A DNA stretch of 64,000 nucleotides from Actinomycetes bacterium (lineage in GTDB: Bacteria > Actinomycetota > Actinomycetes > Nanopelagicales > Nanopelagicaceae), in contig JANYCW010000007.1 of the NCBI GenBank assembly GCA_025360085.1, positions 62,001-126,000 of the forward strand, read 5' to 3'. A program made the position numbers and the translations under genes. Positions 17,169 through 25,104 of the stretch are shown piece by piece. Within the stretch, counting starts at the first letter, position 1, and every line of letters starts with the position of its first letter. The notes under the pieces were generated by a model that saw only the letters and a list, made by a program, of their open reading frames with translations, made no database searches and was not told the DNA's origin.

Positions 17169-18402
17169 AAGCTTTCTCATATTCACCTTACTTTTCGCTT
17201 CTTTCACTTCCCCAGCATCGGCCGTAGAAATTCCATTGAGTTTTCAAGTAAAAGGTGCTGGTTTTGGTCACGGTGTTGGAATGTCGCAGATGGGCGCGCG
17301 TTCAATGGCTTTAGCAGGTCAAACACCAATTCAAATTCTGCAGTACTTCTACAAAGACGTCCTTGTTGAGCCGCGTAATGATACTGAAACTATTCGCGTC
17401 AACATTGGACACGTATTGAGCAGTACGAAGATTTTCACTAAGACCGCTGGCGCACTTGTTCAATTATTTAGTGGAAACATCGGTGATCAAGTAGATGCCA
17501 CACCACTTGCAGTTTTTTCAAATAATGCATCGCTAAACTTTTCAATTTTCGGCGCCAGTATAATTCCGAGCATTATTGTCGGCAAAAAGTCAACCGCAAT
17601 CATGATGAATCGCAGCTTTACAATTCGGTGGAGTGGTACGCGAAATTTATCGGGTATCGATGCATTAATGTCAGTGACTCATGGAGGTGCCACAAAGAAA
17701 TACAGGTACGGTCAAATGGCGATTCGTGCGGTCAAAGATGGCGTTTTTGGATATCGATTGGAGCTCACTAACTCACTTCGACTCTCCGATGAATATTTAT
17801 GGGGAGTAAGTGAGATGCCGTCGTTTTGGCCGATTGCCGCCATTCAAGCGCAAGTCATAGCATCTCGTACTTATGCCTTGAGCAAGTTGGGAAAATATAG
17901 GTCTGGTTGCGACTGTGATATTTATTCGCAGATTTCGGATCAAAACTTCTTAGGCTTTGCCAAAGAAGCCGAGTTAAAATACGGAGTATTGTGGAAAAGA
18001 GCGGTCACTGACACGGCCGGACTAACGATCATTCAGAATGGCCTTCCAATAAACGCTTATTTTTTCTCGTCATCAGGTGGCAAAACCGAGTCGGCACTTA
18101 ATGCTTGGGGCAGCGCACTGGCTTACACGCAGATTGTTGATGACCCTGGAAGTCTGGATCCAATATTAAACCCTCGTTTTACTTCATGGAATCGAACCAT
18201 AAGCCAGGAGGTAGTTGCATCAGCTTTTTTGCTTCCTGATGTTGTATCCCTGGAACTCGTAACAAGAAATGAAAGTGGAACCGTAGGTCAAATCCGCGCA
18301 ACATCGAGTGCAGGAGTGCGAAAAATACTCCGCGGTGAAGCATTTAGAAGTAGAACTAAGATCCCCTCTGCCTATTTCGAATTAGTTGGCATGCAAAATT
18401 GA
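17155..18402 (+). CDS. SpoIID/LytB domain secreted protein
   Basis: About 415 residues with a classical signal peptide (MRTFKSFLIFTLLFASF then SPASA-V, cleavage near residue 25). The mature part carries GFGHGVGMSQMGARSMA at its start, then EYLWGVSEMPSFWPIAAIQAQVIASRTYAL and a YFFSSSGGKTES stretch, the conserved core of the SpoIID family. SpoIID of Bacillus is a lytic transglycosylase acting on denuded glycan; here peptidoglycan remodelling is inferred. The ATG at 17155 lies within the end of the ATPase gene and gives a proper signal peptide; an ATG at 17098 would bury it. Its end overlaps the convergent dapD by 21 bases. Confidence 0.88.
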   Translation: MRTFKSFLIFTLLFASFTSPASAVEIPLSFQVKGAGFGHGVGMSQMGARSMALAGQTPIQILQYFYKDVLVEPRNDTETIRVNIGHVLSSTKIFTKTAGALVQLFSGNIGDQVDATPLAVFSNNASLNFSIFGASIIPSIIVGKKSTAIMMNRSFTIRWSGTRNLSGIDALMSVTHGGATKKYRYGQMAIRAVKDGVFGYRLELTNSLRLSDEYLWGVSEMPSFWPIAAIQAQVIASRTYALSKLGKYRSGCDCDIYSQISDQNFLGFAKEAELKYGVLWKRAVTDTAGLTIIQNGLPINAYFFSSSGGKTESALNAWGSALAYTQIVDDPGSLDPILNPRFTSWNRTISQEVVASAFLLPDVVSLELVTRNESGTVGQIRATSSAGVRKILRGEAFRSRTKIPSAYFELVGMQN

Positions 18403-19299
18403 ATTCAATCCTCCCCAAGTCCCGTTGCGACTCACCACTTCGAGCGCGCCGTCAATAGAGTTACGGCGAAATAGAAGATTATTTGCACCCGACAGAGTTG
18501 CCGCTTTGACGATTTCTCCATCTGGCAGGCGCAGTTTTGAAGCAGATGTGATGTATGTGCCAGCTTCAATAACGCAATTATCACCTAATGAAATTCCGCA
18601 ACCAGAGTTTGCGCCAAGCAGGCAATTTTCACCGATTGAGATAACTTCTTTTCCGCCGCCACTTAATGTGCCCATGATTGACGCGCCTCCTCCAACATCG
18701 CTTCCATCACCAATAACTACGCCTGCTGAGATTCTTCCTTCAACCATTGAAGTGCCGAGTGTTCCGGCATTAAAGTTCACAAAGCCTTCATGCATCACGG
18801 TAGTTCCGGCGCAAAGGTATGCCCCTAAACGAACACGATCAGCATCTGCAATTCGGACACCACTTGGCATCACATAGTCAACCATGCGCGGAAACTTATC
18901 AACTGAAAAAATCGTTACATGTCCGTAAGCGGCAATGAGCCTTGCGCGAGTGAGTTCAAAATCTTCAACTGCACATGGACCAACTGAGGTCCACACAACA
19001 TTGTTGAGCAAACCAAAGACTCCATCGAGTACCGCTCCATGTGGTTTTACTATTCGGTGCGAGAGTAAGTGCAGACGAAGATAAACATCAAGTGCCGAGG
19101 TTGGCGGGATTGTTATATCGATTTCAATATTTACAATTTCACGGCTAACCTCACGTATAGGGTCAATACCAACTAACCCAGAAAATGAAGTAGGAGCGGC
19201 CGACTCCAGTGGCGCAAGAATAGGCATTGGAAACCATGCATCAAGAAGTTTGCCTTGCGAAAAAGTTGCTAGAGCATGGCCTGATGCAATAATCGTCAT
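18382..19299 (-). CDS. dapD: Tetrahydrodipicolinate N-succinyltransferase, actinobacterial type
   Basis: A 305-residue left-handed beta-helix acyltransferase of the succinylase branch of lysine/diaminopimelate synthesis. It starts with ASGHALATFSQGKLLDAWFP and has LRLHLLSHRIVKPHG, then hexapeptide repeats from about residue 155 (GVRIADADRVRLGAYLCAGT, MVEGRISAGVVIGDGSDVGG, GENCLLGANSGCGISLGDNC). The actinobacterial DapD (Rv1201c type) has this length and order. The aminotransferase of the same branch is near 34.5 kb. The ATG is 6 bases from minus-strand TAGGCT, so probably leaderless. The 3' end overlaps the SpoIID-like gene on the other strand. Confidence 0.93.
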   Translation of the reverse strand: MTIIASGHALATFSQGKLLDAWFPMPILAPLESAAPTSFSGLVGIDPIREVSREIVNIEIDITIPPTSALDVYLRLHLLSHRIVKPHGAVLDGVFGLLNNVVWTSVGPCAVEDFELTRARLIAAYGHVTIFSVDKFPRMVDYVMPSGVRIADADRVRLGAYLCAGTTVMHEGFVNFNAGTLGTSMVEGRISAGVVIGDGSDVGGGASIMGTLSGGGKEVISIGENCLLGANSGCGISLGDNCVIEAGTYITSASKLRLPDGEIVKAATLSGANNLLFRRNSIDGALEVVSRNGTWGGLNSILHAN

Positions 19300-19305
19300 G
19301 TCCTT

Positions 19306-19311
19306 AGCCTA
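19306..19311 (-). promoter_or_regulatory. Predicted leaderless -10 for dapD
   Basis: Minus-strand TAGGCT is 6 bases before the dapD ATG at 19299; it lies 5 bases from the divergent LOG -10. Confidence 0.5.
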
Positions 19312-19316
19312 ACCCC

Positions 19317-19322
19317 TATCCT
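19317..19322 (+). promoter_or_regulatory. Predicted leaderless -10 for the LOG gene
   Basis: TATCCT is 7 bases before the ATG at 19330, in the 30-base gap shared with divergent dapD. Confidence 0.5.
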
Positions 19323-19329
19323 TATCGGC

Positions 19330-19860
19330 ATGCGTATCGCAGTATTTTGTTCATCTTCTCCGACGATAGATTCTAAGTATGTAGATCTGGCCTTCGAACT
19401 CGGTGCGGCAGTTGCAGCCCAATCGTGGGAGTTAGTAACAGGTGGCGGACACATCTCTATGATGGGAGCAGTTTCGCGCGGAGCACGCGAAAGTGGTGGC
19501 CGCACCGTTGGAGTAATTCCACAAGCTTTAGTCGATATTGAATTTGCAGATCACAGCAACGACGAACTCCATATTGTCCTAACGATGGGTGAGCGAAAAG
19601 CTATGATCACCGAAATTGCCGATGCATTCATTACTTTGCCAGGTGGAGCTGGCACTTTAGAAGAGTTCTTTGAAATTTGGGTCGGGCGATATTTAAAGTT
19701 TCACAACAAACCCATTGTAATTTTAGATCCATTTGGAATCTATCGACCGCTCCATGAGTTGGTAGAACATCTTGAAATTGAAAATTTTATTAAGCCTGGA
19801 ATGCGTGGATTAATTTCGTGGACGACAAACGTAGCCGATGCAATCAAAGCCTGTGTATGA
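19330..19860 (+). CDS. LOG family 5'-monophosphate phosphoribohydrolase
   Basis: A 176-residue protein of the LOG family (TIGR00730 type). It opens MRIAVFCSSSPTIDSKY, has LVTGGGHISMMGAVSRGA and the diagnostic ITLPGGAGTLEEFFEIW (PGGxGTxxE), the nucleotide-binding signature. Relatives cleave N6-substituted or plain purine 5'-monophosphates at the glycosidic bond. Beside dapD it matches the mycobacterial neighbourhood (Rv1201c dapD, Rv1205 LOG, Rv1211 DUF3117). The native substrate is unknown. Confidence 0.92.
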   Translation: MRIAVFCSSSPTIDSKYVDLAFELGAAVAAQSWELVTGGGHISMMGAVSRGARESGGRTVGVIPQALVDIEFADHSNDELHIVLTMGERKAMITEIADAFITLPGGAGTLEEFFEIWVGRYLKFHNKPIVILDPFGIYRPLHELVEHLEIENFIKPGMRGLISWTTNVADAIKACV

Positions 19861-19902
19861 GGCCCAAAATCGAGCATGGGGTCGTCACAGTGCTCTTGCC
19901 AC

Positions 19903-19908
19903 TAAACT
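19903..19908 (+). promoter_or_regulatory. Predicted leaderless -10 for the sigma-region-4 gene
   Basis: TAAACT is 7 bases before the ATG at 19916 and supports that start over the earlier in-frame ATG at 19838. Confidence 0.5.
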
Positions 19909-19915
19909 TGGATGC

Positions 19916-20107
19916 ATGAGCGAACCCACCACTTTGGCAGAGGTCCTAGCTTCATTGCCCCAGGAAGAGCGCATCATTTTAACTATGCACTATCTCAAAT
20001 CTATGTCTTGCCTGGAGATCGCCGCCATCTTGTCCGTGCCCGTGCGCTCGGTAGATGCCGTAATCTCCAGTGGTAAGGCGCGATTAACTGCGGTTTTAGG
20101 CGATTAA
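19916..20107 (+). CDS. Small sigma-70 region 4-like protein, 63 aa
   Basis: From the ATG at 19916 the product is 63 residues and starts MSEPTTLAEVLASLPQEERI. The whole protein is a single sigma-70 region 4 / LuxR-like helix-turn-helix: LPQEERIILTMHYLKSMS leads into CLEIAAILSVPVRSVDAVIS, a good two-helix DNA-recognition unit, and GKARLTAVL ends it. There is no region 2, so it cannot act as a complete sigma factor. The frame stays open upstream to 19838, but that part overlaps the LOG gene and looks random. Such stand-alone domains occur in actinobacteria at this position; the role is unknown. Confidence 0.75.
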   Translation: MSEPTTLAEVLASLPQEERIILTMHYLKSMSCLEIAAILSVPVRSVDAVISSGKARLTAVLGD

Positions 20108-20198
20108 GCCCGCACGCTCCGATTTCCCTCTACCTACTCTGATACGAGATACTTCTCTTCTTGTATGTGCCCATAATTTCTTTAAGAGGAGTCTCCAC

Positions 20199-20378
20199 AT
20201 GGCAGCCATGAAACCCCGTACTGGCGATGGCCCAATGGAGGTTACGAAAGAGGCTCGCTCTCTCGTCATGCGAATTCCCCTTGAAGGCGGGGGTCGCTTA
20301 GTCGTCGAACTCAACGCCGAAGAGGCAAATAATCTCAGCGCCGCACTTCATGCGGCAGTCTCATTAGTCAAAAAGTAA
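20199..20378 (+). CDS. DUF3117 family small protein, 59 aa
   Basis: Begins MAAMKPRTGDGPMEVTKEAR and continues with VMRIPLEGGGRLVVEL, ending HAAVSLVKK. This is the highly conserved actinobacterial DUF3117 family (Rv1211-like, 55-60 residues); function unknown. Unlike most genes here it has a strong Shine-Dalgarno, AAGAGGAG at 20184-20191, 7 bases before the ATG, and a leader of unknown length. The 91 bases between the previous gene and this one contain several TANNNT boxes (for example around 20140-20160) but none at the leaderless distance. Confidence 0.9.
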   Translation: MAAMKPRTGDGPMEVTKEARSLVMRIPLEGGGRLVVELNAEEANNLSAALHAAVSLVKK

Positions 20379-20393
20379 CTTAGTCACACACGA

Positions 20394-20399
20394 TAGCCT
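20394..20399 (+). promoter_or_regulatory. Predicted leaderless -10 for pepA
   Basis: TAGCCT is 7 bases before the pepA ATG at 20407. Confidence 0.5.
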
Positions 20400-20406
20400 T
20401 CAGCGC

Positions 20407-21894
20407 ATGTCTGGGATACTTAAAAGTGCGCCCCAAGATATGGCGCATGCAGTAAAGGCCGATGCCATAGCCGTAGGGTTCGTTAAAATCAATTCAGAGG
20501 GGTTTTCATTCCAGAGCCCTGGAACACTGATTGATGATATTGAAAAAATCTTTGATTTAAATTTAGCCGATGAACTCTCATTTTTCACTCCAACGGGCAA
20601 AGTCGGAGAGATATTTGAAATTCCTGTGAGTGCTAAGGATGTCCAGACAAATCGAATTTATTTAGTTTCACTCGGAGATAGAACTTCTCAGTCTTTTCGA
20701 TTAGCGGCTTCTGTCATCGCTCGAAAAGTCCGAGGTAAAAATGTAAGCGTATTTTCAGCGTGTGCGATTAAGACAGAGGATATACACGCTCACGCGATTT
20801 CACTGACGATGGGTGCTTATCTTTGGAGCCAAAAGAGTTCAAAGTCGCCGGAAGTTCCAATATTTATTGTCGCAACTGAGGATAAGGAGATAATCAATGG
20901 TGCTAACGCTTATGCGAAAGCGATTACGCGCGCTCGCGATCTGGTGCATACGCCTTCTAATATTAAGACTCCTGAATGGCTGGCTTCAAAGGCGCAAGAG
21001 TTCGCAAAAGGGAGTGGACTAAAAGTCAAGGTTCTTGCGGGTAGAGAACTCAAAGATTTTGGCGGATTACGGGCCGTCGGAAATTCATCTCGGCAATCTG
21101 GACCACGTTTCATCGAAGTCTCTTATTCGCCTAAAAATGTGAAGAAGCCGGTTAGTTCGCTGCCTCACGTTGTTTTAGTCGGCAAAGGAATCACCTTCGA
21201 TACTGGTGGAATTTCATTGAAGCGTCCTTACGATCTTATGATTGGAATGAAATCTGATATGGCTGGCGCGGCTGCAATTCTTGCAACCTTGAGCGCGCTC
21301 GAAGAGCTTCAACCTAATATTCGAGTAACGGCGCTCATGATGTGTGCTGAAAACGCTATTTCTTCCACTGCGCAGCGGCCAAGTGATGTTATCAAACATT
21401 ATGGTGGTACAACGGTAGAGGTAATAAACACGGACGCAGAAGGACGCTTAGTTTTAGCCGATGGCCTGGCCTATGCCGATTTAAATTTAAATCCCGACTA
21501 TTTAATAGATATTGCAACTCTTACCAGTGCTGCTGCACTTGCGCTTGGACGTGATTACGCAGCAATGTATACGCGAGATGAAAAACTCGCAGCCCAATTT
21601 GAAAAGGCCGGAAGAGATTCTGGTGATCGAGTGTGGCATATGCCTTTAATTGATGATTATAAGGATGCTTTTTTAAGCGATACTGCAGATTTTAATCACA
21701 CCGGAGTTAAAGGTAAATACTCGGCGGGCTCGGTTACTGCCGCCTTATTCCTTGAGAACTTTGTAGGTAACCGTCGCTGGTTGCACTTAGATATTGCAGG
21801 AACAGGTCGCAGCGACGTTGATTCAGGCGAAAATCCAAAAGGTGGTACAGGATTCGGCGTACGATTGTTAACCCACTGGATACTCACGCTTTGA
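20407..21894 (+). CDS. pepA: Leucyl aminopeptidase (M17)
   Basis: A 495-residue cytosolic aminopeptidase that removes N-terminal residues from peptides using two metal ions. The C-terminal catalytic domain shows LVGKGITFDTGGISLK with the metal-binding Lys and Asp, MKSDMAGAAA, and the M17 signature NTDAEGRLVLADGLAYA. The N-terminal third is the usual poorly conserved macro-like domain. Length is standard. The O-methyltransferase gene overlaps its stop by 4 bases. No sign of the DNA-binding role known for E. coli PepA can be read from sequence. Confidence 0.95.
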   Translation: MSGILKSAPQDMAHAVKADAIAVGFVKINSEGFSFQSPGTLIDDIEKIFDLNLADELSFFTPTGKVGEIFEIPVSAKDVQTNRIYLVSLGDRTSQSFRLAASVIARKVRGKNVSVFSACAIKTEDIHAHAISLTMGAYLWSQKSSKSPEVPIFIVATEDKEIINGANAYAKAITRARDLVHTPSNIKTPEWLASKAQEFAKGSGLKVKVLAGRELKDFGGLRAVGNSSRQSGPRFIEVSYSPKNVKKPVSSLPHVVLVGKGITFDTGGISLKRPYDLMIGMKSDMAGAAAILATLSALEELQPNIRVTALMMCAENAISSTAQRPSDVIKHYGGTTVEVINTDAEGRLVLADGLAYADLNLNPDYLIDIATLTSAAALALGRDYAAMYTRDEKLAAQFEKAGRDSGDRVWHMPLIDDYKDAFLSDTADFNHTGVKGKYSAGSVTAALFLENFVGNRRWLHLDIAGTGRSDVDSGENPKGGTGFGVRLLTHWILTL

Positions 21895-22520
21895 TGAAAA
21901 CTGATCCGCACTCTTACGCTGAAAACTTTATTGCCGAAGATCACTTCAAATCTCAAGCTCGGGCGCGTGGGCTAGAGCTCGGCGTGGTGGATGTTACACC
22001 GGGAGCAGGTTCTTATCTTCGCCACCTTGCATACACTTTATCGGCACAGTCCGTGGTCGAAGTGGGAACAGGTTCAGGTGTTGGAAGTTTATGGCTGCTG
22101 GATGGAATGCTTACAAGTGGAACTCTGACCTCAATTGATGATGAAATGGAGCATACGCGAATTGCAAAGCTTGCCTTCAATGATGCCGATATTGCTCAAA
22201 CTCGGTATCGCCTTATCACGAACTCAATTCTAGATGTGATATCAAAGCTAACCGATCGCGCTTATGATCTCGTTGTTTTGCGGCACAGTCCACAGGATCT
22301 CGCCTTTGTCATTGGCGAAGCACATCGCATTTTACGCAGCGGTGGGGCTTTAGTTATCGATAACTTCTTTGGAGGAGCCAAAGTCTGCGATCCAGCTCAA
22401 CGGGACCCAAAAACGGTTGCCCTTCGAGATGCTGGGAAAATCATTAAAAATGACACAGAACATTGGGTGAGTACTTTAATTCCAACGGGTGATGGATTGT
22501 TAGTTGCTACAAAGTTGTAG
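21891..22520 (+). CDS. SAM-dependent O-methyltransferase family 3
   Basis: A 209-residue Rossmann methyltransferase of the catechol/caffeoyl-CoA O-methyltransferase-like family. The SAM-binding VVEVGTGSGVGSLWLLDGM lies near residue 60, followed by LTSIDDEMEHTRIAKLAF and DLVVLRHSPQDLAFVIGEAHRIL. One oddity is a His in DLVVLRH where the family usually has an Asp metal ligand (FID), so catalysis may differ. It precedes htrA by 12 bases. In mycobacteria the equivalent O-methyltransferase (Rv1220c) also lies near htrA and tatB, but with sigE and rseA in between; those are absent here. Confidence 0.85.
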   Translation: MMKTDPHSYAENFIAEDHFKSQARARGLELGVVDVTPGAGSYLRHLAYTLSAQSVVEVGTGSGVGSLWLLDGMLTSGTLTSIDDEMEHTRIAKLAFNDADIAQTRYRLITNSILDVISKLTDRAYDLVVLRHSPQDLAFVIGEAHRILRSGGALVIDNFFGGAKVCDPAQRDPKTVALRDAGKIIKNDTEHWVSTLIPTGDGLLVATKL

Positions 22521-22532
22521 CAGAATGACACC

Positions 22533-23654
22533 ATGATATTTCCACGTCCGAAAAAAACTGCATATGCCCCTCCTTGGTGGGAAATAAACCGCGCACCTAG
22601 GCGTTCACGTGCGACAATTTTTCTCGTTGCTCTTATCGCCGGTGGTATTGGTGGATTTTTGGGAGTCAGTGCTACAGGTGGAAATGTTTTTCAACAGGCA
22701 AATTTAGTTTCATCTTCAAGCACAATTGAGCGCGCACCTGATTCTGTCGCAGGAATAGCAAAACGAGTTCTGCCTTCAGTGGTCTCAATTACGACTCGAA
22801 CTAGTAGTGGTGGAGGAACTGGATCTGGATTTGTTATTGATAGTTCTGGATTTATTTTGACAAATAACCATGTAATTGCACCTGTAGCCGATGGGAATGG
22901 AGTTTTGAGAGTCACCCTTAATAATGGTGATGTGTACAATGCAACCATCATCGGACGAGATGCCTCATATGATTTGGCAGTTATTAAGATTTCTGCGACG
23001 AATGTGCCCGCACTTCAATTTGGTGACAGCGACAAAGTTGCCGTCGGTGATCCCGTAATTGCAATTGGCTCGCCATTAGGTTTATCCGGTACCGTCACGC
23101 TTGGCATTATCAGCGCAAAAAACCGCCCAGTTACGGCAGGCGGCTCCTCAACAGATAATTCATTTATTAACGCACTGCAGACCGACGCTGCAATTAATCC
23201 TGGCAACTCAGGAGGCCCTCTCGTTGATGCAACAGGTGCTGTTATTGGAGTTAACTCGGCAATTGCATCTCTCGGTTCAAGCGCCCAAGCCGGTTCAATT
23301 GGTCTTGGTTTTGCAATTCCGATAAATCAAGCGCGCACAACTGCCGATCAGCTCATCAAAACCGGCAAAGCGGTCTATCCAGTTTTGGGTATTTTTCTTG
23401 ATATGAATTACACCGGGCAGGGCGCGCTCATTGCGAAATCGAGTACGGGAGTTATGCCAGATGGACCGGCACAGAGAGCCGGATTAAAACCCGGAGATAT
23501 TATTTTTAAATTTGAAGATAGAGAGATTAACGCACCCGATGAGCTAATTGTCGCGGTTCGTTCAAAAAAAGTTGGCGATAAAGTCACGCTTTCTTATCTT
23601 CGCAACGGAAAAGAGTTCTCTGCAAAACTGACTTTAATCGCGGGTAAGAGTTAA
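22533..23654 (+). CDS. htrA: HtrA/DegP-like serine protease with PDZ domain
   Basis: A 373-residue membrane-anchored protease for envelope protein quality control. Residues about 28-47 form a single membrane helix after a basic cytoplasmic tail. The trypsin-like domain shows the triad His in LTNNHVIAP (H113), Asp in RDASYDLAVI (D147) and Ser in NPGNSGGPL (S226). One PDZ domain covers about residues 275-370 (GPAQRAGLKPGDIIFKFED). The order htrA, tatB, mrp matches mycobacteria. No clear -10 at the leaderless distance and no strong Shine-Dalgarno precede the ATG. Confidence 0.95.
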   Translation: MIFPRPKKTAYAPPWWEINRAPRRSRATIFLVALIAGGIGGFLGVSATGGNVFQQANLVSSSSTIERAPDSVAGIAKRVLPSVVSITTRTSSGGGTGSGFVIDSSGFILTNNHVIAPVADGNGVLRVTLNNGDVYNATIIGRDASYDLAVIKISATNVPALQFGDSDKVAVGDPVIAIGSPLGLSGTVTLGIISAKNRPVTAGGSSTDNSFINALQTDAAINPGNSGGPLVDATGAVIGVNSAIASLGSSAQAGSIGLGFAIPINQARTTADQLIKTGKAVYPVLGIFLDMNYTGQGALIAKSSTGVMPDGPAQRAGLKPGDIIFKFEDREINAPDELIVAVRSKKVGDKVTLSYLRNGKEFSAKLTLIAGKS

Positions 23655-23668
23655 TCCATTGTTTTGGG

Positions 23669-23674
23669 TAGGCT
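23669..23674 (+). promoter_or_regulatory. Predicted leaderless -10 for tatB
   Basis: TAGGCT is 6 bases before the tatB ATG at 23681, so tatB can be transcribed apart from htrA. Confidence 0.5.
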
Positions 23675-23680
23675 TGATAT

Positions 23681-23986
23681 ATGTTCTTTGATATCGGCGC
23701 AGGCGAATTGCTCGGACTCGCGGTTTTGGCGATGATTTTAGTTGGACCAGAGCGGCTTCCAAAAGTTGCCGTTGAAGCTGCAAAACTTTTAAAGAAATTA
23801 CGTACTCTTTCACAAACGGCTACAGCTGAATTAAAAGAGAATTTAGGACCTGGATTCGAAAATCTTCAACCTGCCGATCTTCATCCAAAGACTTTCGTAA
23901 AGAAGCAGCTTGCAGAGCTTATGGATGACAAGCCTGTAACTAAAGTCCAACGCCCCGTTGCACGAATCGATCCCGATCTCATATGA
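23681..23986 (+). CDS. tatB: Sec-independent translocase subunit TatB/TatA-like
   Basis: A 101-residue protein with a single N-terminal membrane helix (about residues 5-22), the hinge VGPERLPKVA and a charged amphipathic helix (KLLKKLRTLSQ), followed by a polar tail. The GPERLP hinge with Glu favours TatB over TatA, and its position between htrA and mrp agrees with mycobacterial tatB (Rv1224). It would help export folded proteins with twin-arginine signals. mrp starts within its last codon (ATGA overlap). Confidence 0.88.
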   Translation: MFFDIGAGELLGLAVLAMILVGPERLPKVAVEAAKLLKKLRTLSQTATAELKENLGPGFENLQPADLHPKTFVKKQLAELMDDKPVTKVQRPVARIDPDLI

Positions 23987-25104
23987 ACCTATTAGATCAA
24001 ATTGCGCAAGCCCTTACAACTGTTCAAGACCCCGAACTCCACAAATCAATTACTGATCTTGGAATGGTTGAGGATCTCAACGAAAAAGATGGCAAGGTAG
24101 TGGTAAAGATTTTGCTAACTATTTCAGGTTGTCCCATGCAAGATCGTTTGCGTGGAGATATTACTACTGCGATTTCAAGTGTCGAAGGAGTCAAGAACAT
24201 TGATTTAACTTTTGGAACCATGTCGCAAGCTCAACGCGATAATGTCAAGAAGATTATGCGTGGAGGCCGTGAGAAATTTATTCCATTTGCCCAACCTGAT
24301 TCACTCACACGCGTAATCGGAATCGCATCCGGAAAAGGCGGTGTCGGAAAATCCTCTGTCACGGTTAACCTCGCCGTAGCATCAGCTCAAAAAGGTTTGC
24401 GTGTTGGAATACTGGATGCCGATGTTTATGGCCACTCGATTCCGCGGTTGATGGGTTTAATGGGCCAACGCCCAACGGCAATCGACCAAATGTTTATTCC
24501 TCTCGAATCTTTCGGGGTAAAGACGGTTTCAATGGAGATGTTTAAACCAGAACGAAGTGATGCTGTGGCATACCGCGGCCCTTTATTACACCGTGTACTT
24601 GAGCAGTTGCTTTCAGATGCTTATTGGGGAGATTTAGATCTTCTCCTCATTGATTTGCCGCCTGGAACTGGAGATCTTGCAATTTCACTTGGTCAACTCA
24701 TCCCAACTTCAGAAATTGTAGTGGTGACAACTCCTCAAGTTGCCGCCGCCGAGGTAGCCGAACGCGCCGGCCGAATTGCTCATCAAATTCACCAACATGT
24801 AATCGGAGTAATTGAAAATATGTCCGAATACACCGATGCGGTGACAGGAGTCAAAACTTCACTCTTTGGAAATGGTGGCGGAGAAGAAACTGCTAAGCGT
24901 CTATCTCAATTAGTTGGAAGTGACGTCCCTTTACTCGGGAAAATTCCATTCAGCGTTGAGTTACGTTTAGGCGGAGATGCTGGCGTACCCATAGTAATTT
25001 CTGACCCTGAATCGGCAAGTGCCATTGTACTTTTTGAAATTGCAGAAAAAATTATAAAGCGAAGCAAGTCCCTACTTGGTGTCCGATTGGGAATCACGAC
25101 TTAA
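23983..25104 (+). CDS. mrp: Mrp/ApbC P-loop iron-sulfur carrier ATPase
   Basis: A 373-residue protein with an N-terminal DUF59/MIP18 domain (residues 1-80, SGCPMQDRLRG) and a deviant Walker A ATPase, GIASGKGGVGKSSVTVNLA, near residue 110, then LIDLPPGTGD. It likely binds and transfers Fe-S clusters. The paired CxxC cysteines seen near the end of many Mrp proteins are missing; the equivalent place reads ENMSEYTDAVTGVKTSLFG, as in other actinobacterial members. The 3' end overlaps the convergent DUF1003 gene by 33 bases. Confidence 0.93.
   Translation: MNLLDQIAQALTTVQDPELHKSITDLGMVEDLNEKDGKVVVKILLTISGCPMQDRLRGDITTAISSVEGVKNIDLTFGTMSQAQRDNVKKIMRGGREKFIPFAQPDSLTRVIGIASGKGGVGKSSVTVNLAVASAQKGLRVGILDADVYGHSIPRLMGLMGQRPTAIDQMFIPLESFGVKTVSMEMFKPERSDAVAYRGPLLHRVLEQLLSDAYWGDLDLLLIDLPPGTGDLAISLGQLIPTSEIVVVTTPQVAAAEVAERAGRIAHQIHQHVIGVIENMSEYTDAVTGVKTSLFGNGGGEETAKRLSQLVGSDVPLLGKIPFSVELRLGGDAGVPIVISDPESASAIVLFEIAEKIIKRSKSLLGVRLGITT

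Noticed and set aside
19838..19915. Longer version of the sigma-region-4 protein starting at 19838
   Set aside because: The added residues overlap the LOG gene, show no domain, and TAAACT lies 7 bases before the ATG at 19916.
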